From NCBI RefSeq assembly GCF_001514195.1, contig NZ_KQ948738.1:521207-585206 (forward strand): DNA of 64,000 nt, in the 5' to 3' direction. Both the position numbers and the translations under genes were made by a program. This DNA comes from Streptomyces griseorubiginosus. GTDB taxonomy: Bacteria > Actinomycetota > Actinomycetes > Streptomycetales > Streptomycetaceae. Positions within the stretch are counted from its first letter, which is position 1. The number at the start of each line of letters is the position of its first letter. Positions 29,601 through 36,560 of the stretch are shown here, in pieces. The notes below the pieces were generated by a model. It did no database searches. It was not told where the DNA came from and saw only the letters and a program-made list of their open reading frames with translations.

Positions 29601-29904
29601 CCGCAAGAACGACACCGGCGAGATCTACCAGTACCCCATCAGTGTCGGCACCACGATCGCTCTGGGTGCGCGTACCCAGATCACCACCGGGGCATTCACA
29701 CAGACGAGCCGCCCCCTGGCAGCCAGCCCGGGCGACCAGAACGGCGACGGCCTGCCCGACCTGTACACCGTCATCGTGTCCGGATCAGACCGCAGTCTGT
29801 GGGCCAACATGGGCCAGTCCCCCGACTCCAACGGGTACACCCTCGGCGCCCACAATGTCGTCAGCACCAACACCTTCTGGAACACCGTCACCGACATCGC
29901 CTGA
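26695..29904 (+). CDS. Large secreted FG-GAP/VCBS-repeat protein, divergent partner of the RHS toxin
   Basis: A 1069-residue secreted protein with Sec signal (SSLPRRLRRRSPALVAATAV, then AAALLVPVAAARA). Residues about 55-250 form a module with G-x-W-x-PLDATL, WPTALPAPTVTGDSALYTNV and LPDIDLKVTAD. A DNRLRE-like region follows (about 340-510, DAFKRFAKEATLTIDYNTAP). The C-terminal ~300 residues carry integrin-type FG-GAP/VCBS calcium-binding loops: HPGDVDNDGRPDLLAGD, APGDVDGDGDPDLLTVE, APGDINADGHADLWTRK, SPGDQNGDGLPDLYTV. These D-x-D-G-D blades suggest a beta-propeller that could bind surface ligands. It is related over its first ~500 residues to the LamG protein at 13857. A strong hairpin follows the stop codon. 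Confidence 0.87.
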   Translation: MIHSSLPRRLRRRSPALVAATAVAAALLVPVAAARADTAPTTTTAAVQQAEDTAAAQASETGHPVPVDSATTPTSTLTAQPDGTFTQEISSEPERVQHDGSWVPLDATLRLNGDGGYSPAASTTGLTLSAGGTAPLATLDNGGRQLSVFWPTALPAPTVTGDSALYTNVLPDIDLKVTADDQGGFAEVLVVKTAAAAANPALAHLALTTIGTGVTVAADHAGNLTATDTTTGAEVFHAPAPLMWDSSPGTGTTSATDSATATATKTVKSAAFTTDAQTSGIRATAADASPKTDDLSNGPAPGSRQAQVAVAVDGDGQVQLTPDQSLLTSANPAHFPVYIDPTWVSVTKDSAAYTYVQSAYPDTSRYNAAGTDPGAGDQDWTSPTGKERTYYQFSIGTTMGDKHIHQALLNVTQTYSADWSCTKYTVTELNVAHIGTSTTWNNQPGTYTQTDSRAFTGSNNDGCAGDTKQAFDVTGSVAADGDGTVTYRLTGSETNRDAFKRFAKEATLTIDYNTAPNTPTATTSSPMPLNSDGTTNYGCTSSTYGWIGKNNGVTLSGHVSDPDGDKQNIRGQFAFWDKGGDGTATASNLISTGDSDGDSASVSGSGGTVHITVSPTTHPLKDGHLYGWHVRADDTIDQSAETDNCYFWYDATAPTGPTITSEDFPADGSGTAHAGDAGTFLFSSTDPVPTGAKASGLDHYDWSTSSAADLADDGGTHATGWIGIVHYTPTAWGTNTLWVAAVDKAGNESQPVAYHFYVPENPTGSVHPGDVDNDGRPDLLAGDSASGNLALIHTDQETHAAPATAADAAAAPTAADGTSTWADTLIAHRSSSTHSTTGAWVDDLWAYKNGHLWLYSNNINNDGGLAGNGNRYYTKNNRIAITRPACVTGDCTGYTSDWSAVTQLIAPGDVDGDGDPDLLTVENSKLWLFLGSNAGKVTEARKLGDSGWSGYTVLAPGDINADGHADLWTRKNDTGEIYQYPISVGTTIALGARTQITTGAFTQTSRPLAASPGDQNGDGLPDLYTVIVSGSDRSLWANMGQSPDSNGYTLGAHNVVSTNTFWNTVTDIA

Positions 29905-29912
29905 AAAGGAAC

Positions 29913-29944
29913 TGGCCCGCCGCCCGGGGGAGAGCGGCGGGCCA
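29913..29944 (+). terminator. Hairpin terminator after the FG-GAP gene
   Basis: A perfect 11-bp stem, TGGCCCGCCGC / GCGGCGGGCCA, with a 10-nt loop starts 9 nt after the FG-GAP stop codon. Confidence 0.8.
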
Positions 29945-30078
29945 GCATCTTCCTCCCAGTGCCACGTCCACACAGACGCCGCCCTCGGCGTTACCGACGG
30001 CGCCACGATCCCGGGTCCGTCGAACCGCATACTGACTAAGCACGTGCCCTCTGTGGTGAGGCGGTCGCTGGCCTCAAC

Positions 30079-30640
30079 ATGGGGCAAGGACACTGGAGTT
30101 GGATCGCTCCGGACGGGGTGTGGGAGATCGCGAAGCCGTTGGTCGCTCCGTCCAGGGTGCGGTTGCAGGGCGGCGGAACGCACGACACGCCCGAGGAGAC
30201 GTTGTTTGCGGCGATCGTCTACGTCCTGGTGAGGGGATGCGCCTGGCGCGACTTGCCGCCGTGCTTCGGGATATCGAAGTCGACGGCTCACCGACTGTTC
30301 CTGATCTGGTCCACAGCCGGTGTCTGGAGCCGGCTGCACGAGGCTGTCCTGCACCGACTGGACGACGCCGGCCTCGTCGATGTCACCGCCTCGTCCTGGA
30401 CACCGTGCACGTCCGCGCTAAAAAGGGGGCGAACACACAGGTCCAAGCCCCGCGAACCGGGGCAAGCCGGGTTCCAAGATGCACATCTTGTCGGACGCAA
30501 ACAGCCTGCCCCTCGTTGTCGGTGTCTCGGCCGGCAACGTCCACGACAGCGAAGGGCTGAAGCCCATGGTCGAGGGCCACCAAACGCAACACGACCCCTG
30601 TCGCGGCCGGCACTTCAAGCCGCAGATGCACCAAAACGGT
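30079..30640 (+). pseudogene. IS5-family transposase, frameshifted and truncated
   Basis: The start is well preserved: MGQGHWSWIAPDGVWEIAKP, ETLFAAIVYVLVRGCAWRDL, PPCFGISKSTAHRLFLIWST and LHEAVLHRLDDAGLVDVT. The frame then shifts to LDTVHVRAKKGANTQVQAPR and again to MHILSDANSLPLVVGVSAGN, VHDSEGLKPMVEGHQTQ. These are the consecutive conserved blocks of Streptomyces IS5-type transposases (DUF4096 region, first catalytic Asp in LDT.HVRAKKGG, then the strand around NVHDSEG). Homology fades near 30640. At least two frameshifts and loss of the 3' third make it inactive. It is from a different IS5 subgroup than the relic at 19180, judging by family motifs. Confidence 0.85.
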
Positions 30641-31924
30641 TGCATAGTCGCAAGATGGCGCGCGTCACCATTACGGCCGTGGGCCGAAGCCGGTGGCCCT
30701 GCCCCTTCCCTGGCCCGCGAATTGCCCCTCGCACGGCTCGTTCTTTCGCCGCCCACGGACGCGCGCCTGCCATCACCGAGCACCCGCTTCATGACGTCCG
30801 CTCGTCCGTGGGCGGAACTACAGCTCGACAAGCACGATGACATCGGCATGTTCAGCCACCTCCGGCGCCACATCGCCGGGCAGGCAGAGCTCGACCTATT
30901 CGGGTAGACGGTTACGCAGCCCACGGAGGAGGCGTGGGAAGTAGGGGGTGCCGAAGTGCCCCCTGACCTTCGGGTACGAGGAGGAAGCGGTGGCGGGAGA
31001 CGGCTCGGCGACGGCGGGGAGCCTCTGCATCTCATAGTGGCCACCAGCGATTGGCTGCAGCCACTGAACGCCTTCCTAGCCACCATGGCAGGGCGGTCAC
31101 CGGAAGCATCACCTACGCGATCCCGAGCCCCTCGCCGACGAGGACTGGGGACCGCACGACACTCCGATGCACGCGCGTGGCACCCTACTCAACGCCACGG
31201 CTTCGGCATGGTCACCGGTACCGTAAACCTGCGGGCCGGAGCCATCTCCTTCCAGGGGGTCCGGCTTCTTTGCCCGCACTCGATTGCGCCGGCTTCACCC
31301 GTGCGTCCCCCCACGAGTAATGGTCCCCTACAGCGTCAGGTACTGATCTGCGGAAAGGGCCTGAGCCGGGTGTTCGAGCAGGAAGCCATCCAGGATCCTC
31401 AATGAGTTCGGGAAATGCGCCCCCTCCGGTCTGCCCCTTGTCCGTCGGGATCGCGAGGTCGAACCTGTTCCGCCCGGTGATCACGTGGGTCTTCGAACCA
31501 CACTATGCCCCGGTCGAGGATTCAGTCAGTCAGTCCCCCCTCTCAGAGCCTGCATGCTCACCGAGTCGGTCGCACAGCAGGGCCGCGGCGACATACGTCC
31601 GTCGCAGCGAACGGTCGGTCATGTTCCCGCAGTTCCCGGCACGCCGCCTCCTACCAATACGGATGAGGTTTTCGGCAGGGGCACCGTCGTCCAAGGTGCT
31701 GACCTCGGCGATACGGCAGCGAGTCGCAACATGATGGTGGACCAGGCTGACCATGGACGCCCCCGTCAAGCGGTGACAGGAATGTAAGAAAAGAGCCTTA
31801 ACAATGAGGAAAAAGCCCGTCTGGCCTGCGCACTTAGCTTGATCATTAGAATCCGCCCCCATCATAACGTCACGTACGTCCTGTACATTTTTTACAGACA
31901 GCCTGCCGTGAGGAGGGGTACGCC
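30641..31924. other. Degenerate interval without an intact gene
   Basis: About 1.3 kb with short, mutually overlapping frames only. Two pieces look like decayed coding tails: a plus-strand stretch ending at 30907 (LQLDKHDDIGMFSHLRRHIA, GQAELDLFG stop) and a minus-strand piece near 31330-31400 (LRILDGFLLEHPAQALSADQ, YLTL stop). Neither has a start or a recognised family. The last ~100 nt before 31925 form the clpP promoter and leader. They include CTGTA-N7-TACAG at 31881-31897, a short inverted repeat that could be an operator. Confidence 0.4.
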
Positions 31925-32560
31925 ATGACCCGACCGACCGCCCGTCACGTCCTGCCCGAGTTCCACGAGCGCACGAGCGCCGGCCGCAAGACGATGGATC
32001 CGTACTCGAAGCTCCTGGAGGAGCGGATCGTCTTCCTCGGGACGCCGATCGACGACATCTCGGCGAACGACGTGATGGCGCAGTTCATGTACCTCGAACA
32101 CCAGGCCCCGGACCGCGACATCGCGCTGTACATCAACTCCCCCGGCGGCTCGTTCAGCGCGATGTCGGCGATCTACGACACGATGCAATACGTCGGTTGC
32201 GACGTGGCGACGACCTGCCTCGGCCAGGCCGGCTCCTCCGCGGCGGTGCTGCTGGCGGCCGGCACCCCGGGCAAGCGCTCCGTCCTCCCCGGCGCCCGGG
32301 TGGTGATCCACCAGCCCGCCCTGACCGAGCCGGTGCGGGGGCAGGCGAGCGACCTGGCCATCCAGGCGGACGAGTTGCTCCGGGTGCGGGCCCGTCTGGA
32401 GGAGCTGCTGGTGCGGCACACCGGGCGCACTGCCGAACAGGTGAGCGCGGACATCGAGCGGGACACGGTCCTGGACGCGCAGGGCGCCCTGGACCACGGC
32501 CTGGTGGACGCGATCGTCCCGAACCGCAGGTCCTCGCTCACCACGCCGGGCGCGAGGTGA
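31925..32560 (+). CDS. ClpP-family serine protease (non-primary paralogue)
   Basis: A 211-residue ClpP. The catalytic triad is visible: Ser in [16 protein letters not shown], His in VVIHQPA and Asp in [28 protein letters not shown], the glycine-rich oxyanion segment, is intact. The start ATG follows GAGGAGGGG. Streptomyces genomes carry several clpP copies. Here there is no adjacent second clpP and no clpX, unlike clpP1P2 and clpP3P4 operons, so this is a solitary paralogue (ClpP5-like by context, not proven). It probably forms mixed tetradecamers and serves a Clp ATPase encoded elsewhere. A small protein gene follows after 7 nt. Confidence 0.93.
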   Translation: MTRPTARHVLPEFHERTSAGRKTMDPYSKLLEERIVFLGTPIDDISANDVMAQFMYLEHQAPDRDIALYINSPGGSFSAMSAIYDTMQYVGCDVATTCLGQAGSSAAVLLAAGTPGKRSVLPGARVVIHQPALTEPVRGQASDLAIQADELLRVRARLEELLVRHTGRTAEQVSADIERDTVLDAQGALDHGLVDAIVPNRRSSLTTPGAR

Positions 32561-32567
32561 GCCGCGG

Positions 32568-32873
32568 ATGGTCCCCGACCTGCCACCGCTGCCCGCGCTC
32601 ACGCGCGCGGAGGGCGAGCTGATCGACCGTTATCTCGACGTGGTCGACCTCCTGGGCCGGATCAACCCGGCGCGGCACGAGGACACCTACGGCGGACTGC
32701 GCGCGGCGCAGGCCCTGGTGAGCAGGGCGGCCGAGCTGCGCGACGCGCTGGTCCTGATGCACGCGCGCGGTGAGCGCGAGCTGCACGCCGCGACGCTGGC
32801 CCGGGCGCTGCGGGTCCTGGACGGCGAGCGGCGTACGGCTCGGGTCACCGTGCCGCCCGCCGCCGACAGTTGA
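32568..32873 (+). CDS. Small helical protein co-transcribed with clpP
   Basis: A 101-residue protein starting MVPDLPPLPALTRAEGELID. It is nearly all helical and charged, with Glu/Arg/Leu-rich heptad-like stretches (RYLDVVDLLGRINPARHEDT, ALVSRAAELRDALVLMHARG). No signal peptide, membrane segment or cysteine is present. It starts 7 nt after the clpP stop, so it is in the same transcript and probably coupled. The function is unknown; an adaptor or assembly factor for the neighbouring ClpP is an inference from gene pairing only. Confidence 0.7.
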   Translation: MVPDLPPLPALTRAEGELIDRYLDVVDLLGRINPARHEDTYGGLRAAQALVSRAAELRDALVLMHARGERELHAATLARALRVLDGERRTARVTVPPAADS

Positions 32874-32925
32874 CGAGGCGTCCGGAGCTGAGTCGAAACG
32901 GACCAAACGACGTACCCCCTGTTGG

Positions 32926-32945
32926 AGGAGGCGCGGCTCCTTTTT
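32926..32945 (+). terminator. Short hairpin with T-tract
   Basis: AGGAG-GCGCGG-CTCCT followed directly by TTTT forms a 5-bp stem with a U-tract, about 50 nt after the small gene downstream of clpP. The stem is short, so the call is tentative. Confidence 0.4.
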
Positions 32946-33151
32946 CACGCCCGTCAGAGGTGCGCAACACGCCTGACACGGGAGTGGAATGAGAGGTTTC
33001 TGTGCAGGTCGGGGGCTCCTCTGGCCCTCGACACGCCTGCGTTCGAAGGGGTGTTCACCCAAACGAGTGAGTGGTGAGTAACAACACAAATCCACGGTTG
33101 CGTTGGGTTTTTCGCACTTCCGTACGCCAAGATCCCTGTCTGACGACAAGA

Positions 33152-33170
33152 CCCCGCCGCAGCGGCGGGG
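33152..33170. terminator. GC-rich hairpin upstream of the riboswitch
   Basis: CCCCGCCGC-A-GCGGCGGGG is a perfect inverted repeat (about 7 bp with a 5-nt loop once strain is allowed for). It lies between the clpP unit and the NlpC/P60 riboswitch. It could end read-through from the left or be a 5' element of the NlpC transcript. Confidence 0.4.
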
Positions 33171-33195
33171 CGATCCGGGCGGACGCCGAGTCCTG

Positions 33196-33385
33196 CCGCC
33201 GCGCGGATGACAGGTCGACAGAAGTGGATCGGCAGGAGTGGAGGACCCAAGCACGACGGGTCGCCGGGACGGTCACGCCATGACCGGGCCGAGCAGCCCT
33301 TGGGGTGAAGCCGCGTCAGCGGCCGGGCAACTTCGCCAGCCCGAATCCGACAGGTCATCCTTCACAGGCGGCTGACGAAGGGTTG
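33196..33385 (+). ncRNA. ydaO/yuaA-type c-di-AMP riboswitch
   Basis: The leader of the NlpC/P60 gene contains the ydaO-family landmarks in order: a purine-rich 5' part with GGAGTGGAGGACCC, then CCTTGGGGTGAAGCCGCG, then GCCCGAATCCGACAGGT. CAGGCGGCTGACGAAGGG follows and ends just before the start codon. ydaO RNAs bind cyclic di-AMP and turn expression off when ligand is high. In actinobacteria they typically control cell-wall hydrolases (NlpC/P60, Rpf). The boundaries are approximate, since the 5' helix was not folded. Confidence 0.85.
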
Positions 33386-33388
33386 CGC

Positions 33389-33862
33389 ATGACTGCGCTC
33401 AATCGTGTCCCGTCGCTGATGGTCCGGGCCGGTACGGTCTCGGCCTTCGCCATGGCCGCCGTGGGCGGCTCCGTCGTGGTTCCGGGTGTCGCAGCCGACG
33501 CCGCCGCCGCGACGCCGGCGACGAAGGCACTCAAGGTCGCGGCCTCCAAGAAGGGCTCGCCGTACAAGTACGGCGCCACGGGACCCCGCCGCTTCGACTG
33601 CTCAGGGCTGACGCAGTACTCGTTCAAGAAGGTGGGCAAGAAGCTCCCGCGCACGGCGGCCCAGCAGTACAACAAGACCCGCCACATCAAGGCCGGCAGC
33701 CGCAAGGCCGGTGACCTGGTGTTCTTCCACTCGGGCTCGAACGTCTACCACGTCGGCATCTACGCCGGGAAGGGAAAGATCTGGCACGCCCCCAAGACCG
33801 GGGACGTGGTGCGACTGCAGAAGATCTGGACGAAGAGTGTCTGGTACGGCCGGGTCAAGTGA
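33389..33862 (+). CDS. Secreted NlpC/P60 cell-wall hydrolase
   Basis: A 157-residue protein with a Sec signal (LNRVPSLMVRAGTVSAFAMA, AVGGSVVVPGVAADAAAA cleavage region), then a single NlpC/P60 domain. The catalytic Cys is in RFDCSGLTQYSF, the His in NVYHVGIYAGKGK, and a third polar residue in IWHAPKTG. It is a D,L-endopeptidase type expected to cut peptidoglycan stem peptides. The start MTALNRVP lies directly after the riboswitch. A longer in-frame extension upstream would run through the structured RNA and is rejected. Regulation by c-di-AMP links it to osmotic or turgor control and to dormancy exit. Confidence 0.93.
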   Translation: MTALNRVPSLMVRAGTVSAFAMAAVGGSVVVPGVAADAAAATPATKALKVAASKKGSPYKYGATGPRRFDCSGLTQYSFKKVGKKLPRTAAQQYNKTRHIKAGSRKAGDLVFFHSGSNVYHVGIYAGKGKIWHAPKTGDVVRLQKIWTKSVWYGRVK

Positions 33863-34031
33863 CGCCCCGGGGGGCCGGCGGCGCCCTGACCTGCCGCCGG
33901 TCCCCCGGGACTCCCGGAACCTCTGTCGCCTGCACGCCCAGGGGCTCCCGGAACCCACCGAGTGCGCGGCATTCCTGCCGTGGCGCCGGGCGGCCGTCGG
34001 CCTGTGGCACAACCGGGCCCCGCGGCCGGAA

Positions 34032-34075
34032 AAGAGCCTGCACCCGGCGCCTGTGCGCACCGGGTGCAGGCTCTT
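34032..34075. terminator. Bidirectional terminator between NlpC/P60 and fucosidase genes
   Basis: A perfect 16-bp stem, AAGAGCCTGCACCCGG / CCGGGTGCAGGCTCTT, with a 12-nt loop lies between convergent genes. The flanking A/T on each side gives a short U-run in both directions. Confidence 0.9.
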
Positions 34076-34082
34076 GCTCTGG

Positions 34083-36020
34083 TCAGGAGGGGACGATCTG
34101 CCACTGCTGCTGGGCGAGGCTGGTGTAGCTCCACTGGTTGACGGCGGCTCCGTCGGCGGTGGAGCCGCTGTCGACGTTGAGGGACAGGCCGCTGAACCGG
34201 TTGGTGAGCAGGTAGTAACCGTCGCCGGTGGGAGTGATGGCCCAGTGCTGCTGCGGGGCGGTGGCGTCGCTCCAGATGTCGGCTGTGCCGCCGTTCGCAC
34301 GGGAGAGCCCGCCGATTTCCATGAGCGTGCCGCTGTTGACGTTGCGGATCTTGTAGTAGCCGTTGTCGGCCGCGACGATGGTCCACTTCTGGTTGGAGTG
34401 GTTCTGCCAGGGCCACTGGATGACGGGGGTGTTGTTGGCGGTCTTGCCTCCGGAGACGTCGGCGGCCTTGCCGCTGTGCCGGGCGACGAGACGGTACACG
34501 GTGCCGTCGCCGGGGAAGAGGGGGGAGACCTGGGCGGGCGTGGCGGTGCGGCCGCCGATGCGCAGGTTGCCGATGTTGGCGTAGCCGCCGGTCGCGGCGG
34601 TGACCTGGATGCGGACGAAGGCGGCGTTGCGGGCCGGCCACTCGACGATCTTGGTGGTGCGGTCGCCGGTCCAGGAGGCGGTGGCGGCCTGGGTGAAGGT
34701 GACACCGTCGGTGCTGGTGGAGATGGTGCAGGCGGTGATGTCGCCGTCGGTGCTGTTGCTGCGGTTCCACTGCTTGGGCAGGTACTCCAGGCTGGAGATG
34801 TTGCTCCACACGCCGCCGAGGTCGATGGTGATGCTCTGCGGCAGTGACAGGCTCCAGGTGGACCAGCAGGTCTCGACGCCCTTGTCACTGAAGCCGTCGA
34901 TGGCGTTCATGGGGCCTTCACCGGTGTGGAACGCGGTCGCGTAGGCGGCCACGGGGGTGACCGGGTGTTCGACGCGCAGCATCTGGGTGGGCAGGGGCGC
35001 CCGGCCGGAGTTGGGGCCGCCCCAGGCGTTGCCGACGTCGGTGAGCCGCTGGACGATGTTGTTGTCCAGCACACCGTTGCGGTTGGGCGGGCAGTTCAGG
35101 ATGAACGAGGTGTACTTGGGCTCCAGGTCCCCCAGGTGGGACAGGATGCTCTGCTGGCTCAGCAGCGACTCGGTGGGGGTCGACGGGTGCCAGAACCACC
35201 CGTTGCTGATCGTCTGGCCCTGCAGCGAGGCATAGGTGTTGCCCGTCGGTGAGGTGATGCCGAGGGGCTCCTCGAAGTAGATGGCGTCCCCGAGGAAGGG
35301 GACCGACAGCCCACCGTGGTCGATCATCACGATGTCGGGCTGCAGGGACTTCACGTGTTCCCTGATGCGCTGGTAGGGGACGGCCTGCTGGCCCATCTGC
35401 CAGGCGTAGCCGTCCGTGATGAACATGTCGATGGTGCCGTAGTTGCTGAGCAGTTCGGTGATCTGGCCGAGGATGTAGGTGAGGTCACCGGGCTGGATGG
35501 CCTGGGTGGTGTCGGTGACGTGGCCGCCGTAGGCCTGTACGGGACGGGTGCGGTCCCAGATGGAGAAGTACAGGCCGACCTTCAGGTTCCGGGCCCGGAA
35601 GGCGTCCACGTACTGCTTGACGATGTCCTGCTTGTAGGAGCTGTAGGCGACGTTGTACTTGTTGTAGGCGGTGGGCCACAGGCAGAACCCGTCGTGGTGC
35701 TTCGTGGTCAGCACCCCGTACTTCATCTGCGCGGCGACCGCGGCGGCCGCCCACTGGTCGCAGTTGACCGCCGTGGGCGCGAAGCGGGTGGGGTCCTGGT
35801 TCGGGCTGGCCCACTCCTCGTTGGTGAACGTGCCCATGTTGAAGTGGTTGAACATGCCGAAGCGCATGTTCACCAGGTTGCTCAGATTGGTCTGCATGTC
35901 CGCGGCGGCCGCCTGGGGCAGGAGGCGGGAGGCGCCGGGGAGCACGGGCAGCGCGCTCGCGGCAACGGCGGCGCCCGCGGCGCCCAGCAGGGTACGGCGG
36001 GAAATTCTTCCTGACGGCAT
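34083..36020 (-). CDS. Tat-exported GH29 alpha-L-fucosidase with discoidin-like and ricin-type domains
   Basis: A 645-residue exoenzyme. It begins MPSGRISRRTLLGAAGAAVA with a twin-arginine motif and hydrophobic stretch. The GH29 catalytic domain spans about residues 42-355: NMRFGMFNHFNMGTFTNEEW, YGVLTTKHHDGFCLWPT, LKVGLYFSIWDRTRP, and IDMFITDGYAW with the likely nucleophile Asp. A discoidin/F5-8-type carbohydrate-binding module follows (about 360-490), then a beta-trefoil RICIN lectin to the C-terminus (QKW and QHW/QQW motifs). It should remove terminal L-fucose from plant or host glycans outside the cell. It is divergent from the import/catabolism operon and convergent with the NlpC gene. 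GGGAG precedes the ATG. Confidence 0.93.
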   Translation of the reverse strand: MPSGRISRRTLLGAAGAAVAASALPVLPGASRLLPQAAAADMQTNLSNLVNMRFGMFNHFNMGTFTNEEWASPNQDPTRFAPTAVNCDQWAAAAVAAQMKYGVLTTKHHDGFCLWPTAYNKYNVAYSSYKQDIVKQYVDAFRARNLKVGLYFSIWDRTRPVQAYGGHVTDTTQAIQPGDLTYILGQITELLSNYGTIDMFITDGYAWQMGQQAVPYQRIREHVKSLQPDIVMIDHGGLSVPFLGDAIYFEEPLGITSPTGNTYASLQGQTISNGWFWHPSTPTESLLSQQSILSHLGDLEPKYTSFILNCPPNRNGVLDNNIVQRLTDVGNAWGGPNSGRAPLPTQMLRVEHPVTPVAAYATAFHTGEGPMNAIDGFSDKGVETCWSTWSLSLPQSITIDLGGVWSNISSLEYLPKQWNRSNSTDGDITACTISTSTDGVTFTQAATASWTGDRTTKIVEWPARNAAFVRIQVTAATGGYANIGNLRIGGRTATPAQVSPLFPGDGTVYRLVARHSGKAADVSGGKTANNTPVIQWPWQNHSNQKWTIVAADNGYYKIRNVNSGTLMEIGGLSRANGGTADIWSDATAPQQHWAITPTGDGYYLLTNRFSGLSLNVDSGSTADGAAVNQWSYTSLAQQQWQIVPS

Positions 36021-36260
36021 GGGGGTACTCCCGGCTTCGGGTGGCTCTGAGACGTCGGAGGCGAGGCGGTCGGGGCGGACGTTCGAAAGTGCCGCCCCTT
36101 GCGCTCCTGGCGCGGCCTTCGCAGGGGCTGAGGGCGCCGAATGTTACGCACGAAGTTCGGTGACGTGACCGCCGTATGTCAACAGGCGAGCGGATGAATG
36201 TACTCAAGGACCGGACAGGATGCGGCTTTTGTCCCGATTGAGAAGGATTAATTTCCGCGC

Positions 36261-36275
36261 AGACATGCCATGTCT
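36261..36275. promoter_or_regulatory. Perfect 15-bp palindrome, candidate operator
   Basis: AGACATGCCATGTCT reads the same on both strands except for the central base. It lies between the outward-facing fucosidase promoter and the ABC-operon promoter. It is unlike the CATNGGATG motif, so it may serve a different regulator. Confidence 0.4.
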
Positions 36276-36359
36276 TCACAGATGCAGGGCGCAGCACCGC
36301 TCACCAGCACTCAAAAGGTGGGATCGCAAGGGGCTGCGCATCACGGATATGCATCAGCC

Positions 36360-36372
36360 ATGGGATGGATAG
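36360..36372 (+). promoter_or_regulatory. Candidate GntR (FucR-like) operator 1
   Basis: ATGGGATGGATAG, preceded by GCC, contains the dyad CCAT-GGG-ATGG. It matches the motif seen at 36473-36485, 51001-51013 and 51109-51121. Confidence 0.4.
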
Positions 36373-36472
36373 ATCGCCAAGCGGGGCCCGAAGAGCACCC
36401 TCTCCACCGTTACGTCTCCTTTGTTCAGCGAACTTTCCGCTGCCATCTAGACAGCGCCGCCCATCGGTGTCT

Positions 36473-36485
36473 ATAAACATCCCAT
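36473..36485 (-). promoter_or_regulatory. Candidate GntR operator 2, near the ABC-operon start
   Basis: On the minus strand this reads ATGGGATGTTTAT, the same core GGATG with A/T-rich 3' flank. It overlaps the TCTATAAACAT patch that resembles a -10 region, about 75 nt before the substrate-binding protein start, which would suit repression. Confidence 0.4.
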
Positions 36486-36560
36486 CTCTCCGGGGGCGAC
36501 ATGCAGAAGTTGCACCGGCGAAACGTCTCCCGCTACGGGACCAGCGCGAGGAATACACCG

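Larger units (their letters stand above)
36021..36560. promoter_or_regulatory. Divergent control region of the fucose operon
   Basis: 540 nt without a gene separate fucosidase 1 from the ABC operon. It contains AGACATGCCATGTCT (36261-36275), a perfect 7+1+7 palindrome, and two copies of the CATNGGATG-type motif (36360-36372 plus strand; 36473-36485 minus strand). A partial copy (ACAGGATG) lies near 36220. Promoters for both directions must lie here. AT-rich patches occur near 36245 (GGATTAATTTC) and 36470 (TCTATAAACAT). Confidence 0.6.

Noticed and set aside
30479-30907. Small plus-strand gene downstream of the IS5 relic
   Set aside because: Its first part is simply the shifted transposase frame; the rest has no start, no ribosome site and no recognised family.
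31212-31865. Minus-strand open frames between 31.2 and 31.9 kb
   Set aside because: They have irregular composition and no motifs; the right end overlaps the clpP promoter region.
33305-33388. N-terminal extension of the NlpC/P60 protein upstream of 33389
   Set aside because: The extension would translate through the conserved ydaO RNA and lacks signal-peptide character; the ATG at 33389 gives a normal signal.
34032-34075. Possible tRNA or small RNA hairpin
   Set aside because: It is a simple perfect stem between convergent genes, best explained as a bidirectional terminator.
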